64,000 bases of DNA from an uncultured Prevotellaceae bacterium (GTDB lineage: Bacteria > Bacteroidota > Bacteroidia > Bacteroidales > Bacteroidaceae): contig CACYYG010000022.1 of the NCBI GenBank assembly GCA_902778535.1, forward strand, positions 1 through 64,000. The letters run 5' to 3'. Below the pieces are notes generated by a model. That model made no database searches. It was not told where the DNA came from and saw nothing but the letters and a program-made list of their open reading frames with translations. Of the stretch, positions 17,745-26,267 are shown piece after piece. Numbering within the stretch: the first letter of the stretch is position 1; each line of letters starts with the position of its first letter. Position numbers and translations under genes: made by a program.

Positions 17745-17805
17745 GTAACCACGTGGGTTACTGACAGTAACCAGCGTGGTTACTGTCAGTAACCCACGTG
17801 GTTAC
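17745..17805. repeat. Perfect 29-bp palindrome made of alternating GTAACC/GGTTAC words every 11 bp
   Basis: The word GTAACC alternates with its complement GGTTAC at 17745, 17756, 17767, 17778, 17789 and 17800, exactly one per 11 bp. The arms 17745-17773 and 17777-17805 are fully complementary around GCG. There is no T-tract, so it is not an ordinary terminator. It lies between GH5 and the dnaE promoter. Confidence 0.9.
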
Positions 17806-17841
17806 AAAATGGAGACACATGCAAATAAAGACCCGAGAAAT

Positions 17842-17872
17842 TTTGCCATGTGATATGAAAATGCTAATTTTG
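17842..17872 (+). promoter_or_regulatory. Promoter of dnaE
   Basis: TTTG (17842-17845), 19 bp, TAATTTTG (17865-17872); the ATG is 24 bp downstream. Confidence 0.75.
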
Positions 17873-17895
17873 CAGAATCATATCAACTGGCAATC

Positions 17896-20800
17896 ATGGA
17901 AGATTTTATTCACCTTCACGTACACACGTACTATTCTATACTTGACGGACAGTCGAAAATAAAAAACCTTGTTGACAAAGCCGTTGCCGACGGAATGCAG
18001 GGCATGGCCATTACCGACCACGGCGACATGTTCGGCATCAAAGAGTTTCACGACATTGTGAACGAAGTGAACGCCAAGCGCGCCGAGGCCAAGCAACAGC
18101 CTTTCAAGCCCATCTTCGGCTGTGAAATGTATGTCGCACGCTATGGTCCCAAGGAGCAGAAGGACGGCAAGCAGGACCAGAGCGGCTATCACCTCATTGT
18201 CTTAGCCAAGAACTATCAGGGATATAAGAACCTCATCAAGCTTGTGTCGAACTCATGGACCGACGGCTTCTACCAGCGTCCGCGTACCGACCGTGCCGAT
18301 TTGGAGCGCTACCATGAGGGACTTATCGTCTGCTCGGCTTGTATAGCAGGCGAGGTGCCCAAGAAGATTCTGGACGGCGATATGGCCGGTGCTCGTGAGG
18401 CCGTGGAATGGTATCATCGTGTGTTTGGCGATGACTACTACCTTGAGCTGCAGCGCCATGAGGTGACCGACCCCGTCATCCGTGCCAACCGCGAGACCTT
18501 CCCCTTGCAGCAGCAGGCCAACAAGGTGCTCATCGAACTGGCCCGCGAATACGGCATCAAGCTCATTTGTACCAACGACGTGCATTTCGTGGATCAGGAC
18601 AATGCCGAGGCTCACGACCACCTGCTCTGTCTCAGCACAGGAAAAGACCTCGACGACCCTACGCGTATGCTCTACTCCAAGCAGGAGTGGTTTAAGACGA
18701 AAGCCGAGATGAACGCCATCTTCAGCGATGTGCCAGAAGCCCTGAGCAACACGCTGGAGATTCTGGACAAGGTGGAAATCTACAGCCTCGACCACGACCC
18801 CATCATGCCGTTTTTCCCCATTCCATCGAGCTTCGGCACGGAGGAAGAGTGGCGGCAGAAATACACCGAGGAAGACCTGTTCCGCGAATTTACTACCGAC
18901 GAGAATGGCGAGAATCCGCTTTCCCGTGAAGAGGGTGAGAAGAAAATCAAAAAGCTTGGCGGCTACGACAAGCTGTACCGCATCAAGTTCGAAGCCGACT
19001 ATCTGGCGAAGTTGGCGTATGAAGGTGCCTATCAGCGCTACGGCGAGGAACTGTCGAAGGAAGTGGAGGACCGCATCCGCTTCGAGCTCCATATCATGAA
19101 GACGATGGGCTTCCCCGGCTACTTCCTCATCGTGCAGGATTTCATCAACTCGGCACGCGAGGAGCTGGGCGTCATGGTCGGGCCGGGACGCGGCTCGGCG
19201 GCTGGCAGCGTGGTGGCCTACTGCCTGGGCATCACGAAAATCGACCCGCTGAAGTACGACTTGCTGTTCGAGCGTTTCCTCAATCCCGACCGTATCTCCC
19301 TGCCTGATATCGATACCGACTTCGACGACGACGGCCGTGGCCGTGTGCTGAAGTGGGTGGAGGACAAGTACGGCCACGAGAACTGTGCCCACATCATCAC
19401 CTATGCGTCGATGGCCACGAAAAACTCTATCAAGGACGTGGCGCGCGTGGAGAAAGTGCCGCTGGCGCTGAGCAACGCATGGTGCAAAGCCATTCCCGAC
19501 CGCCTGAAGGATCCGCTGACGGGCGAAGACTTGAAGATGAACCTGCCCAATGCCATCAGATGCACACGCGAGCTGCAAGAGGCCGAGGCCTCTACCGACC
19601 CCGCGCAGGCCAACACCATTAAATATGCGAAGATGCTGGAGGGAACGGTGCGCGGCACGGGCATCCACGCCTGTGGCTTCATCATCTGCCGCGACCCCAT
19701 CAGCGACTGGGTGCCCGTCTCGACTGCCGACGACCCTGACTTCAAGGACACGAAGACCAACTGCACGCAGTATGACGGACACGTCATCGAGTCGACCGGC
19801 CTCATCAAGATGGACTTCCTCGGCCTGAAAACACTGTCTGAGCTGAAGGAAGCCTGCGCCAACGTGAAGCTGACGCTGGGCATCGACGTCGACCTCGACC
19901 ATATTCCCATCGACGACCCGAAGACCTACGAGCTCTATCAGCAAGGCCGCACCGTAGGCACATTCCAGTTTGAGTCGGCCGGAATGCAGAAACACTTGCG
20001 CGACCTCAAGCCTACCGTTTTCGAGGATCTCATCGCCATGAACGCCCTCTATCGTCCGGGGCCTATGGAGTACATTCCGTCGTTCATACGTCGTAAGCAT
20101 GGCGACGAACCCATTACCTACGACATCCCCATCATGGAGAAATATTTGAAGGATACTTACGGCATTACCGTTTATCAGGAGCAGGTGATGCTGCTGAGCC
20201 GTCAGCTGGCCGACTTCACCCGTGGCGAGAGTGACGCGCTGCGTAAGGCAATGGGTAAAAAGAAGAAAAAGATTGTCGATGCCATGAAGCCGAAGTTCAT
20301 CGACGGCGGCATGAAGAACGGCCACGACCCCGCCATCCTGGAGAAAATCTGGGGCGACTGGGAGAAGTTCGCCTCTTACGCTTTCAACAAGTCGCACGCC
20401 GCCTGCTACTCGTGGGTAGCCTACCAGACAGCCTACATGAAAGCCAATTATCCCGCCGAGTTCATGGCCGCCATCATGACGCGACGCCGCGACCAGATTA
20501 CGGAAATCACGAAGCTCATGGACGAATGTAAGCAGATGGGCATCGCCACCTTAGGACCCGATGTGAACGAGTCGTACCTGAAGTTCGGTGTGAACAAGAA
20601 GGGTGAGATTCGCTTCGGACTGGCAGCCATCAAGGGCATGGGCGACGCTGCCGCTGAGGCCATCATCCGCGAGAGAGAGGAAAACGGACTGTACAAGGAC
20701 ATCTTTGATTTTGCTCAGCGAGTCAGCTTTGCCAATGTCAATCGCAAGGCTTACGAAAGCCTGGCATTGAGTGGCGGCTTCGACAGCTTTGGCATTCGCC

Positions 20801-21624
20801 GCGAGTCGTTCTTTGCTGAGAATAGCAAGGGCGAGATGTTCCTCGACACGCTGGTGCGCTATGGGCAGAAGTATCAGCAGGACAAGGCTGAAATGCAAAA
20901 CTCCCTCTTCGGCGCTTTCGACGACCTTGAGATTGCCACTCCGCCAATACCGAAAACCGATGTGCGCTGGAGTGACATTGAGCGGCTGAACAAGGAGCGC
21001 GACCTCGTGGGCATCTATCTTTCGGCACATCCCTTGGACGAGTATAAGATTGTGCTCGACAACCTCTGCAATGCCACGTGTCTGGAGCTGGCCGACCGCG
21101 CCGCCGCACTGAAAGACCGCGACGACATCACGCTGGGCGGCATCGTCACAGGCGTGCAGTCGCGCTTCGGCAAGAACAACAAGCCGTGGGGCATTATTAC
21201 GCTCGAGGACTTCAACGGCTCGGGCGAACTGGTGCTTTTCGGCGAAGACTGGCTCAACCTGAACGGCAAGTTCATTGAGGGAGCTGCGGTCTATGTCACG
21301 GGAAAGATGCGCCCCCGCTTTTACAACTCCGAAGAGAAAGAGCTGAAGGTGAGCAACGTGGAACTGCTACAGACGGTGAAGGAGAAAGCCATCGACCGCA
21401 TCACCATTTCGATGAACAGCGACCTGCTCAACAATCAGGTGGTGGAAGAGCTCAGCGAGCTTGTGGCTGAGCATCCGGGCAAGACAAAAGTGTTCTTCCA
21501 GTTGCGCGACAGCACCGGCAAACACCATGTGCTGCTGCGCTCGATGACGCGTTTCATCGACGTGAAGCACCAGCTCATCGACTACATCGAGCGCACTGAG
21601 TCGCTGGACTACAAGATTAACTAA
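17896..21624 (+). CDS. dnaE: DNA polymerase III alpha subunit
   Basis: 1242 residues, the usual size in Bacteroidota. It is the replicative polymerase catalytic subunit. Order: PHP domain at the N-terminus (HVHTYYSILDG, then AITDHGDMFG), palm with the catalytic aspartates in LPDIDTDFDDDGR, the GPGRGSAAGS motif, the fingers region with YRPGPMEYIP, a helix-hairpin-helix region, and an OB-fold near the C-terminus (DDITLGGIVTGV). The ATG at 17896 opens directly on the PHP domain. It has its own promoter and a terminator-like stem after it, so it appears to be a single-gene unit between carbohydrate loci. A long open frame on the opposite strand is a composition artefact. Confidence 0.98.
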   Translation: MEDFIHLHVHTYYSILDGQSKIKNLVDKAVADGMQGMAITDHGDMFGIKEFHDIVNEVNAKRAEAKQQPFKPIFGCEMYVARYGPKEQKDGKQDQSGYHLIVLAKNYQGYKNLIKLVSNSWTDGFYQRPRTDRADLERYHEGLIVCSACIAGEVPKKILDGDMAGAREAVEWYHRVFGDDYYLELQRHEVTDPVIRANRETFPLQQQANKVLIELAREYGIKLICTNDVHFVDQDNAEAHDHLLCLSTGKDLDDPTRMLYSKQEWFKTKAEMNAIFSDVPEALSNTLEILDKVEIYSLDHDPIMPFFPIPSSFGTEEEWRQKYTEEDLFREFTTDENGENPLSREEGEKKIKKLGGYDKLYRIKFEADYLAKLAYEGAYQRYGEELSKEVEDRIRFELHIMKTMGFPGYFLIVQDFINSAREELGVMVGPGRGSAAGSVVAYCLGITKIDPLKYDLLFERFLNPDRISLPDIDTDFDDDGRGRVLKWVEDKYGHENCAHIITYASMATKNSIKDVARVEKVPLALSNAWCKAIPDRLKDPLTGEDLKMNLPNAIRCTRELQEAEASTDPAQANTIKYAKMLEGTVRGTGIHACGFIICRDPISDWVPVSTADDPDFKDTKTNCTQYDGHVIESTGLIKMDFLGLKTLSELKEACANVKLTLGIDVDLDHIPIDDPKTYELYQQGRTVGTFQFESAGMQKHLRDLKPTVFEDLIAMNALYRPGPMEYIPSFIRRKHGDEPITYDIPIMEKYLKDTYGITVYQEQVMLLSRQLADFTRGESDALRKAMGKKKKKIVDAMKPKFIDGGMKNGHDPAILEKIWGDWEKFASYAFNKSHAACYSWVAYQTAYMKANYPAEFMAAIMTRRRDQITEITKLMDECKQMGIATLGPDVNESYLKFGVNKKGEIRFGLAAIKGMGDAAAEAIIREREENGLYKDIFDFAQRVSFANVNRKAYESLALSGGFDSFGIRRESFFAENSKGEMFLDTLVRYGQKYQQDKAEMQNSLFGAFDDLEIATPPIPKTDVRWSDIERLNKERDLVGIYLSAHPLDEYKIVLDNLCNATCLELADRAAALKDRDDITLGGIVTGVQSRFGKNNKPWGIITLEDFNGSGELVLFGEDWLNLNGKFIEGAAVYVTGKMRPRFYNSEEKELKVSNVELLQTVKEKAIDRITISMNSDLLNNQVVEELSELVAEHPGKTKVFFQLRDSTGKHHVLLRSMTRFIDVKHQLIDYIERTESLDYKIN

Positions 21625-21650
21625 TCAGCCCCATCCGGCATACCTGTCAG

Positions 21651-21704
21651 CCGCTCCCAGCTCCTCCCTCACCTGTAGGGAGGGGCTGGGGGCGGTTTTT
21701 TTTT
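21651..21704 (+). terminator. Terminator of dnaE formed by a GC-rich repeat module
   Basis: CTCCTCCCT and AGGGAGGGG form the core of an imperfect stem, extended by CCGCTCCC against GGGGGCGG, followed by eight or more T. The core resembles the GC-rich modules at 27441, 27521, 49042 and 49127. Confidence 0.7.
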
Positions 21705-22993
21705 CACCAGCGGTCCTTTGTCTGTATGTCGTCGGCCCAGCGGTGATCCTTGGGGAATGGCTGTCCGCCCCAAGCCTTCACCTGCGTCCAAGGCTCGGCA
21801 GGGCATGTCCAGAAGTCGTGGCTGGCAGGCAGGCCGAGCGGCATCAGCGAGAGCGATGTCATGTAGAGCGACCCATTGTTCGTGTACCAGTCGGCCATGT
21901 CGGGCTGTGAGCCGCAGAAGCCGATGGTGAGGAAGCCGCCGTCGTTGTAGTTGTTCTGCTGGTCGTACATGCGGTGCATCGACGCCGTCAGTGCAGCGCG
22001 CACCTGACCGTTGCTCAGCTCCTTGGGCAGCTTCTGATACCACGCCAGCAGGGCCAGCGGCTGCAGGGCCGCCATGCGGTAGGTGCTGCTGCGGCCGAAG
22101 ACGGGGAAGGTGCCTTCGGGCGAGATGAAGCGCTCGAGGATGATGGCATACTTCTGCGCACGCTTCAGGGCGCGGTCGTAGTATTTCTTGTACTCTAAGC
22201 GCGTGCCGTTCTGCTTGGCGTCAATCATGTTTTGCAGCGTCTCAAGGTACATGGCATGGAAGACATAGCTGCTGTAGTAGTCGAAGGCGAAGACGGGGCC
22301 GTCGGCATACCAGCCGTCGCCCACGTACCACTCCTCCACCTTACGGATGGTCATCATCACGCGGAAATCGTCGTATTCCTTCAGACCGGCGGCCTTGGCT
22401 ATGAAGCTCTCGATGGTGCTGGAAAAGAGGAGCCAGTTGGTGTAGGGCGGCTCATATTTGCGCAGCTTCTTGAATTCGTTGATGTAGCGCTCTTTCGTCA
22501 CGTCGTCCAAGGGAACCCACAGGGCGTCGTAGGCACGGATGAACGACTCGGCAATGTAGGCTGCATCGACAAGGTTCTGACCCGAGGCACCCCAGACCAG
22601 ATAGTCGGGCGAGTCGGGGTCAACGCTGTTCTTGTAGCTGGCCAGCGCCCATTCGCGCAGCTGGCGGCGCATCTCGAGCTCTTTCAGGTCGGCAGCAGAA
22701 TTGCCGACGGCACTGTCGGGCAGGGCGAGCCACGGCGCCAGACCGGCCATCAGGCGGCCGAAGGTCTCCATGTACACCACCTTGCGGTTGCGGTTGTCAA
22801 ACGAGGGCGAGAACTCGGTCTTCATGTTCTTCTGCAGCTCGCCTTTGGCCATGTTCTCCAGCACGGGCTGCGCCATTTTCCAGGCTTGCTCGCACCAGTA
22901 TTCGCGGTCAGACAAAGGTGCAGTCTTTTTCTTTGCACCGACAACAGAAACGGCACAGAAGAAGAGAAGAAGGGAGAATAATGCTTTTTTCAT
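21704..22993 (-). CDS. Secreted DUF2264-family protein
   Basis: 429 residues with a Sec signal peptide (about 1-20). The sequence matches the DUF2264 type: an all-helical (alpha/alpha) fold with FGRLMAGLAPWL, GQNLVDAAYIAESFIRA, NWLLFSS, YVGDGWYADGP and FPVFGRSSTYR segments. Some members are reported as exo-beta-glucuronidases (I recall family GH154), so a glycosidase on acidic sugars of plant polysaccharide is plausible; I cannot assign catalytic residues here. It is divergent from the CotH-like gene and has its own promoter at 23060-23091. The 3' end converges on dnaE with overlap of the terminator region. Confidence 0.8.
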   Translation of the reverse strand: MKKALFSLLLFFCAVSVVGAKKKTAPLSDREYWCEQAWKMAQPVLENMAKGELQKNMKTEFSPSFDNRNRKVVYMETFGRLMAGLAPWLALPDSAVGNSAADLKELEMRRQLREWALASYKNSVDPDSPDYLVWGASGQNLVDAAYIAESFIRAYDALWVPLDDVTKERYINEFKKLRKYEPPYTNWLLFSSTIESFIAKAAGLKEYDDFRVMMTIRKVEEWYVGDGWYADGPVFAFDYYSSYVFHAMYLETLQNMIDAKQNGTRLEYKKYYDRALKRAQKYAIILERFISPEGTFPVFGRSSTYRMAALQPLALLAWYQKLPKELSNGQVRAALTASMHRMYDQQNNYNDGGFLTIGFCGSQPDMADWYTNNGSLYMTSLSLMPLGLPASHDFWTCPAEPWTQVKAWGGQPFPKDHRWADDIQTKDRW

Positions 22994-23059
22994 AGCTGAT
23001 AATTTAAAATTTTGATTCGAAACAAAAACAAGTTTCTGCGTAGTTCCACTTTGATGCTA

Positions 23060-23091
23060 CAAAGATATAAAATATATGTGATGCACACAAA
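23060..23091 (-). promoter_or_regulatory. Promoter of the DUF2264 gene
   Basis: On the minus strand TTTG (23088-23091), 20 bp, TATCTTTG (23060-23067), about 66 bp before the start codon. Confidence 0.7.
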
Positions 23092-23109
23092 TTTTTACCT
23101 CGACTTTTG

Positions 23110-23535
23110 AAAAATGTAAAGAAAAATGATTCCGATTTTTTTACAAATGAAATTCGTGAAATAGAAGCGGGAAGACCGTTTTTTGAGGCCTGTCGGTCGT
23201 CGGATGAGCATGAATGTGGCTCAAAAACTGCACACGTGTATGGGTTTTGTGCAGCTTTACAGCCTCTGACAAGGGCTGTTTTTGTCTCAGAAGGGCTTAC
23301 TTTTACCCAAAAAGATGGTTCGCGTGAAAAAAAGGCATTGACTTTTTTTCACGCGGATATACCTTTTTGAAAACGAGGATGCTCCCGCTAAACAGGAATA
23401 TGAGCTAAGCAGCTGCCAGTCAACGAGATAGCCAACCCTTCTCATTTTTGCGGTTTTTTCAGCAAATCGGCCTGTCGTGAATTCTGAGCCATTCTCAGCC
23501 ACGTTAAACCCTGTTTTTTTAACAATTTTGTAAAG
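23110..23535. repeat. Copy 1 of a ~427-bp dispersed structured repeat
   Basis: This segment matches, in inverted orientation and at roughly 80 percent by eye, the segment 46969-47395. In its centre is a perfect 13-bp stem, CGCGTGAAAAAAA (23321-23333) and TTTTTTTCACGCG (23343-23355), around a 9-nt loop. A second short stem (CTGCACA/TGTGCAG) lies near 23230-23255 and is also kept. It fills the gap between the divergent DUF2264 and CotH genes. No transposase is encoded. Confidence 0.85.
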
Positions 23536-23595
23536 AAAAATTACTCTAACCGTTAGTATTGTCAACGATAATCATTGCCTAAAAAAGCGGCCAAA

Positions 23596-23628
23596 TTTGG
23601 ACCGTCTCGAATTTTTTTCTTACCTTTG
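23596..23628 (+). promoter_or_regulatory. Promoter of the CotH-like gene
   Basis: TTTG (23596-23599), 21 bp, TACCTTTG (23621-23628). It rules out the GTG at 23631 as start, since transcription should begin near it; the ATG at 23655 is therefore preferred. Confidence 0.75.
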
Positions 23629-23654
23629 CGGTGTTTTTACATCCAGATAAGCGT

Positions 23655-25238
23655 ATGAAGAAGATATTGACATTGTCTGTAATAATGCTGATGGCATTGG
23701 TGACACTTTCTACCTGTAGCTTACATGCCGAGAATAGTCTGCCCATGATAACCATCACAACCTCGGCACAGCCGAATTCGCAGGAGAAGGTGGCTGCTCA
23801 CATGAAAACCGATGGCTTCGACGGCCCCATCGGCATCAAGCTGCGCGGCAATAGTTCGCTGATGTTCAATCAGAAGAAATATACGATTGAGACACGCGAC
23901 GCACAAGGCAAGGACCTGGACGTGAGTCTGCTGGGCATGCCTGCCCACAGCAAATGGGTGCTGCTGGCTCCCTACAACGACGTCTCGATGATGCGTGACC
24001 CGCTGGCCTTCCAGCTGTGGCGCGACATGGGCCACTGGGCACCGCGAACAGTGATGTGCGAGCTGACGATGGACGGCGAGTATCGCGGCATCTACATCCT
24101 GTGCGAAGCCATCAAACGTGACAAAAACCGCGTGGACATCAGCAAGCTGAAGAAAAGCGACACCAGCGGACGCGAGCTGACGGGCGGCTACCTGCTCCGC
24201 ATCGACACCTTCAACGAAGAGGATGCCACCTTCACCTCGAAAGTGCCGGGCATCGGCGAGGGAATCATGTCGAGCGAGGTCATCTGGTCGTGCATCTATC
24301 CCAAGAAGGAAAACCTCCAGCCCGAGCAATGGGACTATATTCAGAACTATGTCGACACGGTGGAACAGGTGATTCAGTCAGACGACTTTGCCGACCCCGT
24401 GAAAGGCTATGCACGCTATATCGACGTGCCCTCGTTTGTGGATTATTTCATACATACCGAACTGAGTCTCAATGCCGATGCCTACCGCCGCAGCGCCTAC
24501 TTCTACAAGGAAAAGCAGAAGGATGACGGCACTGGCGGGAAACTCTTTGCCGGACCCGTGTGGGATTACAACTACGCCTATGGCAACACCAACCTTGCCA
24601 ATGCCGACGAGCCGGAATCGTGGTGCTATGAGGGCAGCTTCAACAATCCCACGCCAGCCATGTGGCAGCGCTTGCTGCAAGACCCCAATTTCCGCAAGGC
24701 CGTGAAGAAGCGCTATCAGGCATTGCGCAAGGATGTGCTCAGCAACAAGGCCGTCAACGCTTTCATCGACCGTCAGGCTATGCTCTCGGCCAAAGCCAGA
24801 GACCATCATTTCCAGACTTATCCCGAGCTGTTGGTCACGGAGGAGCAGAAAGAGCAGTTTGAGGAAAACAAGAAGCGGAATCCGATGGGAGGATTCTTCC
24901 CGCCCATGGGTGAGATGCCGCAGGGCGGTTTCCCGATGATGGGCGAGATGCCGCAGGGCGGTTTCCCGATGATGGGTGAAATGCCGCAGGGCGGTTTCCC
25001 GATGATGGGCGGTTTCCCGCCGATGGGCGAAATGCCGCAGTTTGGTAGCGGTATGCCTCCAATGATTGATGGCTTTGCGGCCTACCGTGTCTGCAGTTAC
25101 GATGAGGAAATCAAGGTTCTCAAGCAGTGGCTCGCCGACCGTCTGGCGTTCCTCGACCGCAACATCGACCGCTTCGACCGCGACTGGCAGCCCCGCATCC
25201 AGCCTCTCGTTGAGAAGAAAATGCAATTTCCTTGGTAA
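23655..25238 (+). CDS. CotH-family secreted protein with Gly/Met/Pro-rich repeats
   Basis: 527 residues from the ATG at 23655. A signal peptide (about 1-23, possibly with a lipobox ending STC) is followed by a CotH kinase-like domain: GIKLRGNSSLMFNQKKYTIE, LLAPYNDVSMMRDPLAFQL, ELTMDGEYRGIYILCE, and the metal-binding motif FAGPVWDYNYAYGN. CotH proteins are atypical protein kinases or spore and cell-surface proteins; in gut Bacteroidota they are secreted and of unclear role. Between the kinase domain and a helical C-terminus lies a low-complexity insert of 11-residue units MGEMPQGGFPM, three full copies plus partial ones. Own promoter; ends at a 32-bp palindromic terminator shared with the fructokinase gene. 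Confidence 0.82.
   Translation: MKKILTLSVIMLMALVTLSTCSLHAENSLPMITITTSAQPNSQEKVAAHMKTDGFDGPIGIKLRGNSSLMFNQKKYTIETRDAQGKDLDVSLLGMPAHSKWVLLAPYNDVSMMRDPLAFQLWRDMGHWAPRTVMCELTMDGEYRGIYILCEAIKRDKNRVDISKLKKSDTSGRELTGGYLLRIDTFNEEDATFTSKVPGIGEGIMSSEVIWSCIYPKKENLQPEQWDYIQNYVDTVEQVIQSDDFADPVKGYARYIDVPSFVDYFIHTELSLNADAYRRSAYFYKEKQKDDGTGGKLFAGPVWDYNYAYGNTNLANADEPESWCYEGSFNNPTPAMWQRLLQDPNFRKAVKKRYQALRKDVLSNKAVNAFIDRQAMLSAKARDHHFQTYPELLVTEEQKEQFEENKKRNPMGGFFPPMGEMPQGGFPMMGEMPQGGFPMMGEMPQGGFPMMGGFPPMGEMPQFGSGMPPMIDGFAAYRVCSYDEEIKVLKQWLADRLAFLDRNIDRFDRDWQPRIQPLVEKKMQFPW
24906..25004 (+). repeat. 33-bp tandem repeat inside the CotH-like gene
   Basis: Three consecutive 33-bp units (24906-24938, 24939-24971, 24972-25004), each coding MGEMPQGGFPM, with degenerate further copies on both sides. 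Near-identical codons suggest recent slippage, so copy number may vary between strains. Confidence 0.9.
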
Positions 25239-25308
25239 AAACAGAAGCCTTGTCACCTGTGCCATGGGGTGTAGAATGGTGTATGGGGGCAAGATGTGAA
25301 AGCAAGAA

Positions 25309-25340
25309 AAATGCCAGGACAAAGCTTTGTCCTGGCATTT
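25309..25340. terminator. Bidirectional terminator, perfect 32-bp palindrome
   Basis: AAATGCCAGGACAAAG pairs with CTTTGTCCTGGCATTT with no unpaired centre. It lies between the convergent CotH-like and fructokinase genes and ends in A/T runs on both sides. Confidence 0.8.
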
Positions 25341-25378
25341 AACATGATTGGTATTGGCTCTTGCGTCCCGAGCACCTT

Positions 25379-26266
25379 TTATTTCAGCAGTTCAGCCGGG
25401 TAGGCGGGCATGGCGCCATTCTGCGTGCAGACGTAGGCAGAAACCTGTACGGCGATGTGATGGGCCTCGGGCACTGACTTGCCGTTGAGGATAGAGCCGA
25501 CGAAAGAACCGGTGAACGAATCGCCGGCGCCGACGGTGTCGGCCACTTTCACCTTCGGTGTCTCCTGGAACGACATCTGGCCGGGAGTGAACACATACGA
25601 GCCGTTGGTGCCGCAGGTCAGCACCAGCATGTCGAGGTTGTACTTGCCCAGGATGAGCCAGCACTTGTTCTCAATGTCGAGGCCGGGATAGCCGAACATG
25701 CGGCCGATGAGCACCAGCTCCTCGTCGTTGATCTTCAGGATGTTGCAGCGCTGGAACGACTCTCTCAGTATTTCCTTGGTGTAGAACTGCTGGCGCAGGT
25801 TGATGTCGAAAATCTTCAGACAGTCGGCGGGTGTGGCGTCGAGGAACTTCTGGATGGTCTCACGGCTGACGACGTTGCGCTGTGCCAGCGAGCCGAAGCA
25901 CACGGCACGGCAGTTGCGGGCTATCTGGGCAATGTCATCGTCGAAGGGGATGTTGTCCCAAGCCACGTTCTCCTTGATGTCATACGTGGGTATGCCCTGC
26001 TCGTCGAGTTGCACCTGCACGGTGCCGGTGGGGTAGGGCACGCGGGGCAGCAGGTCGTTGAGGTTGTGTTCACGAAGAGCCTCAACGGTCTCGTCGGCCA
26101 GTTTGTCCTCGCCGAGTGCGCTCACGGCGATGGTGTTGTTCATGCCAAGGAACTGTCCGGCATGATAGGCGAAGTTGGCGGGGGCGCCACCCAGTTTCTT
26201 ACCTTCGGGAAGTACATCCCACAGGACTTCTCCGAGTCCTACTACATAACGTTTTGATTCCATCAT
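25379..26266 (-). CDS. PfkB-family fructokinase
   Basis: 295 residues (two adjacent ATG codons; either could start). Ribokinase/PfkB fold: the N-terminal GLGEVLWDVLPEGKKLGGAPANFAYH segment with the GG sugar-binding motif, and the C-terminal DTVGAGDSFTGSFV motif carrying the catalytic Asp and anion hole. It should phosphorylate fructose to fructose-6-phosphate in the cytoplasm. It begins 1 bp after the MFS permease stop, so it is the last gene of the GH32-permease-kinase unit, matching its role as the final step of fructan use. Confidence 0.92.
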   Translation of the reverse strand: MMESKRYVVGLGEVLWDVLPEGKKLGGAPANFAYHAGQFLGMNNTIAVSALGEDKLADETVEALREHNLNDLLPRVPYPTGTVQVQLDEQGIPTYDIKENVAWDNIPFDDDIAQIARNCRAVCFGSLAQRNVVSRETIQKFLDATPADCLKIFDINLRQQFYTKEILRESFQRCNILKINDEELVLIGRMFGYPGLDIENKCWLILGKYNLDMLVLTCGTNGSYVFTPGQMSFQETPKVKVADTVGAGDSFTGSFVGSILNGKSVPEAHHIAVQVSAYVCTQNGAMPAYPAELLK

Positions 26267-26267
26267 T

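Noticed and set aside
17745-17805. Simple intrinsic terminator for GH5
   Set aside because: No T-tract on either side, and the 11-bp word periodicity is not needed for a terminator.
18253-20397. 714-codon open frame antisense to dnaE
   Set aside because: Lies wholly inside dnaE on the other strand, has no signal, motif or promoter, and has the low-complexity residue bias typical of frames opposite GC-rich genes.
23107-23370. 87-residue frame in the first copy of the 427-bp repeat
   Set aside because: The second copy has a 1-bp difference that puts an early stop in this frame, so it is not conserved.
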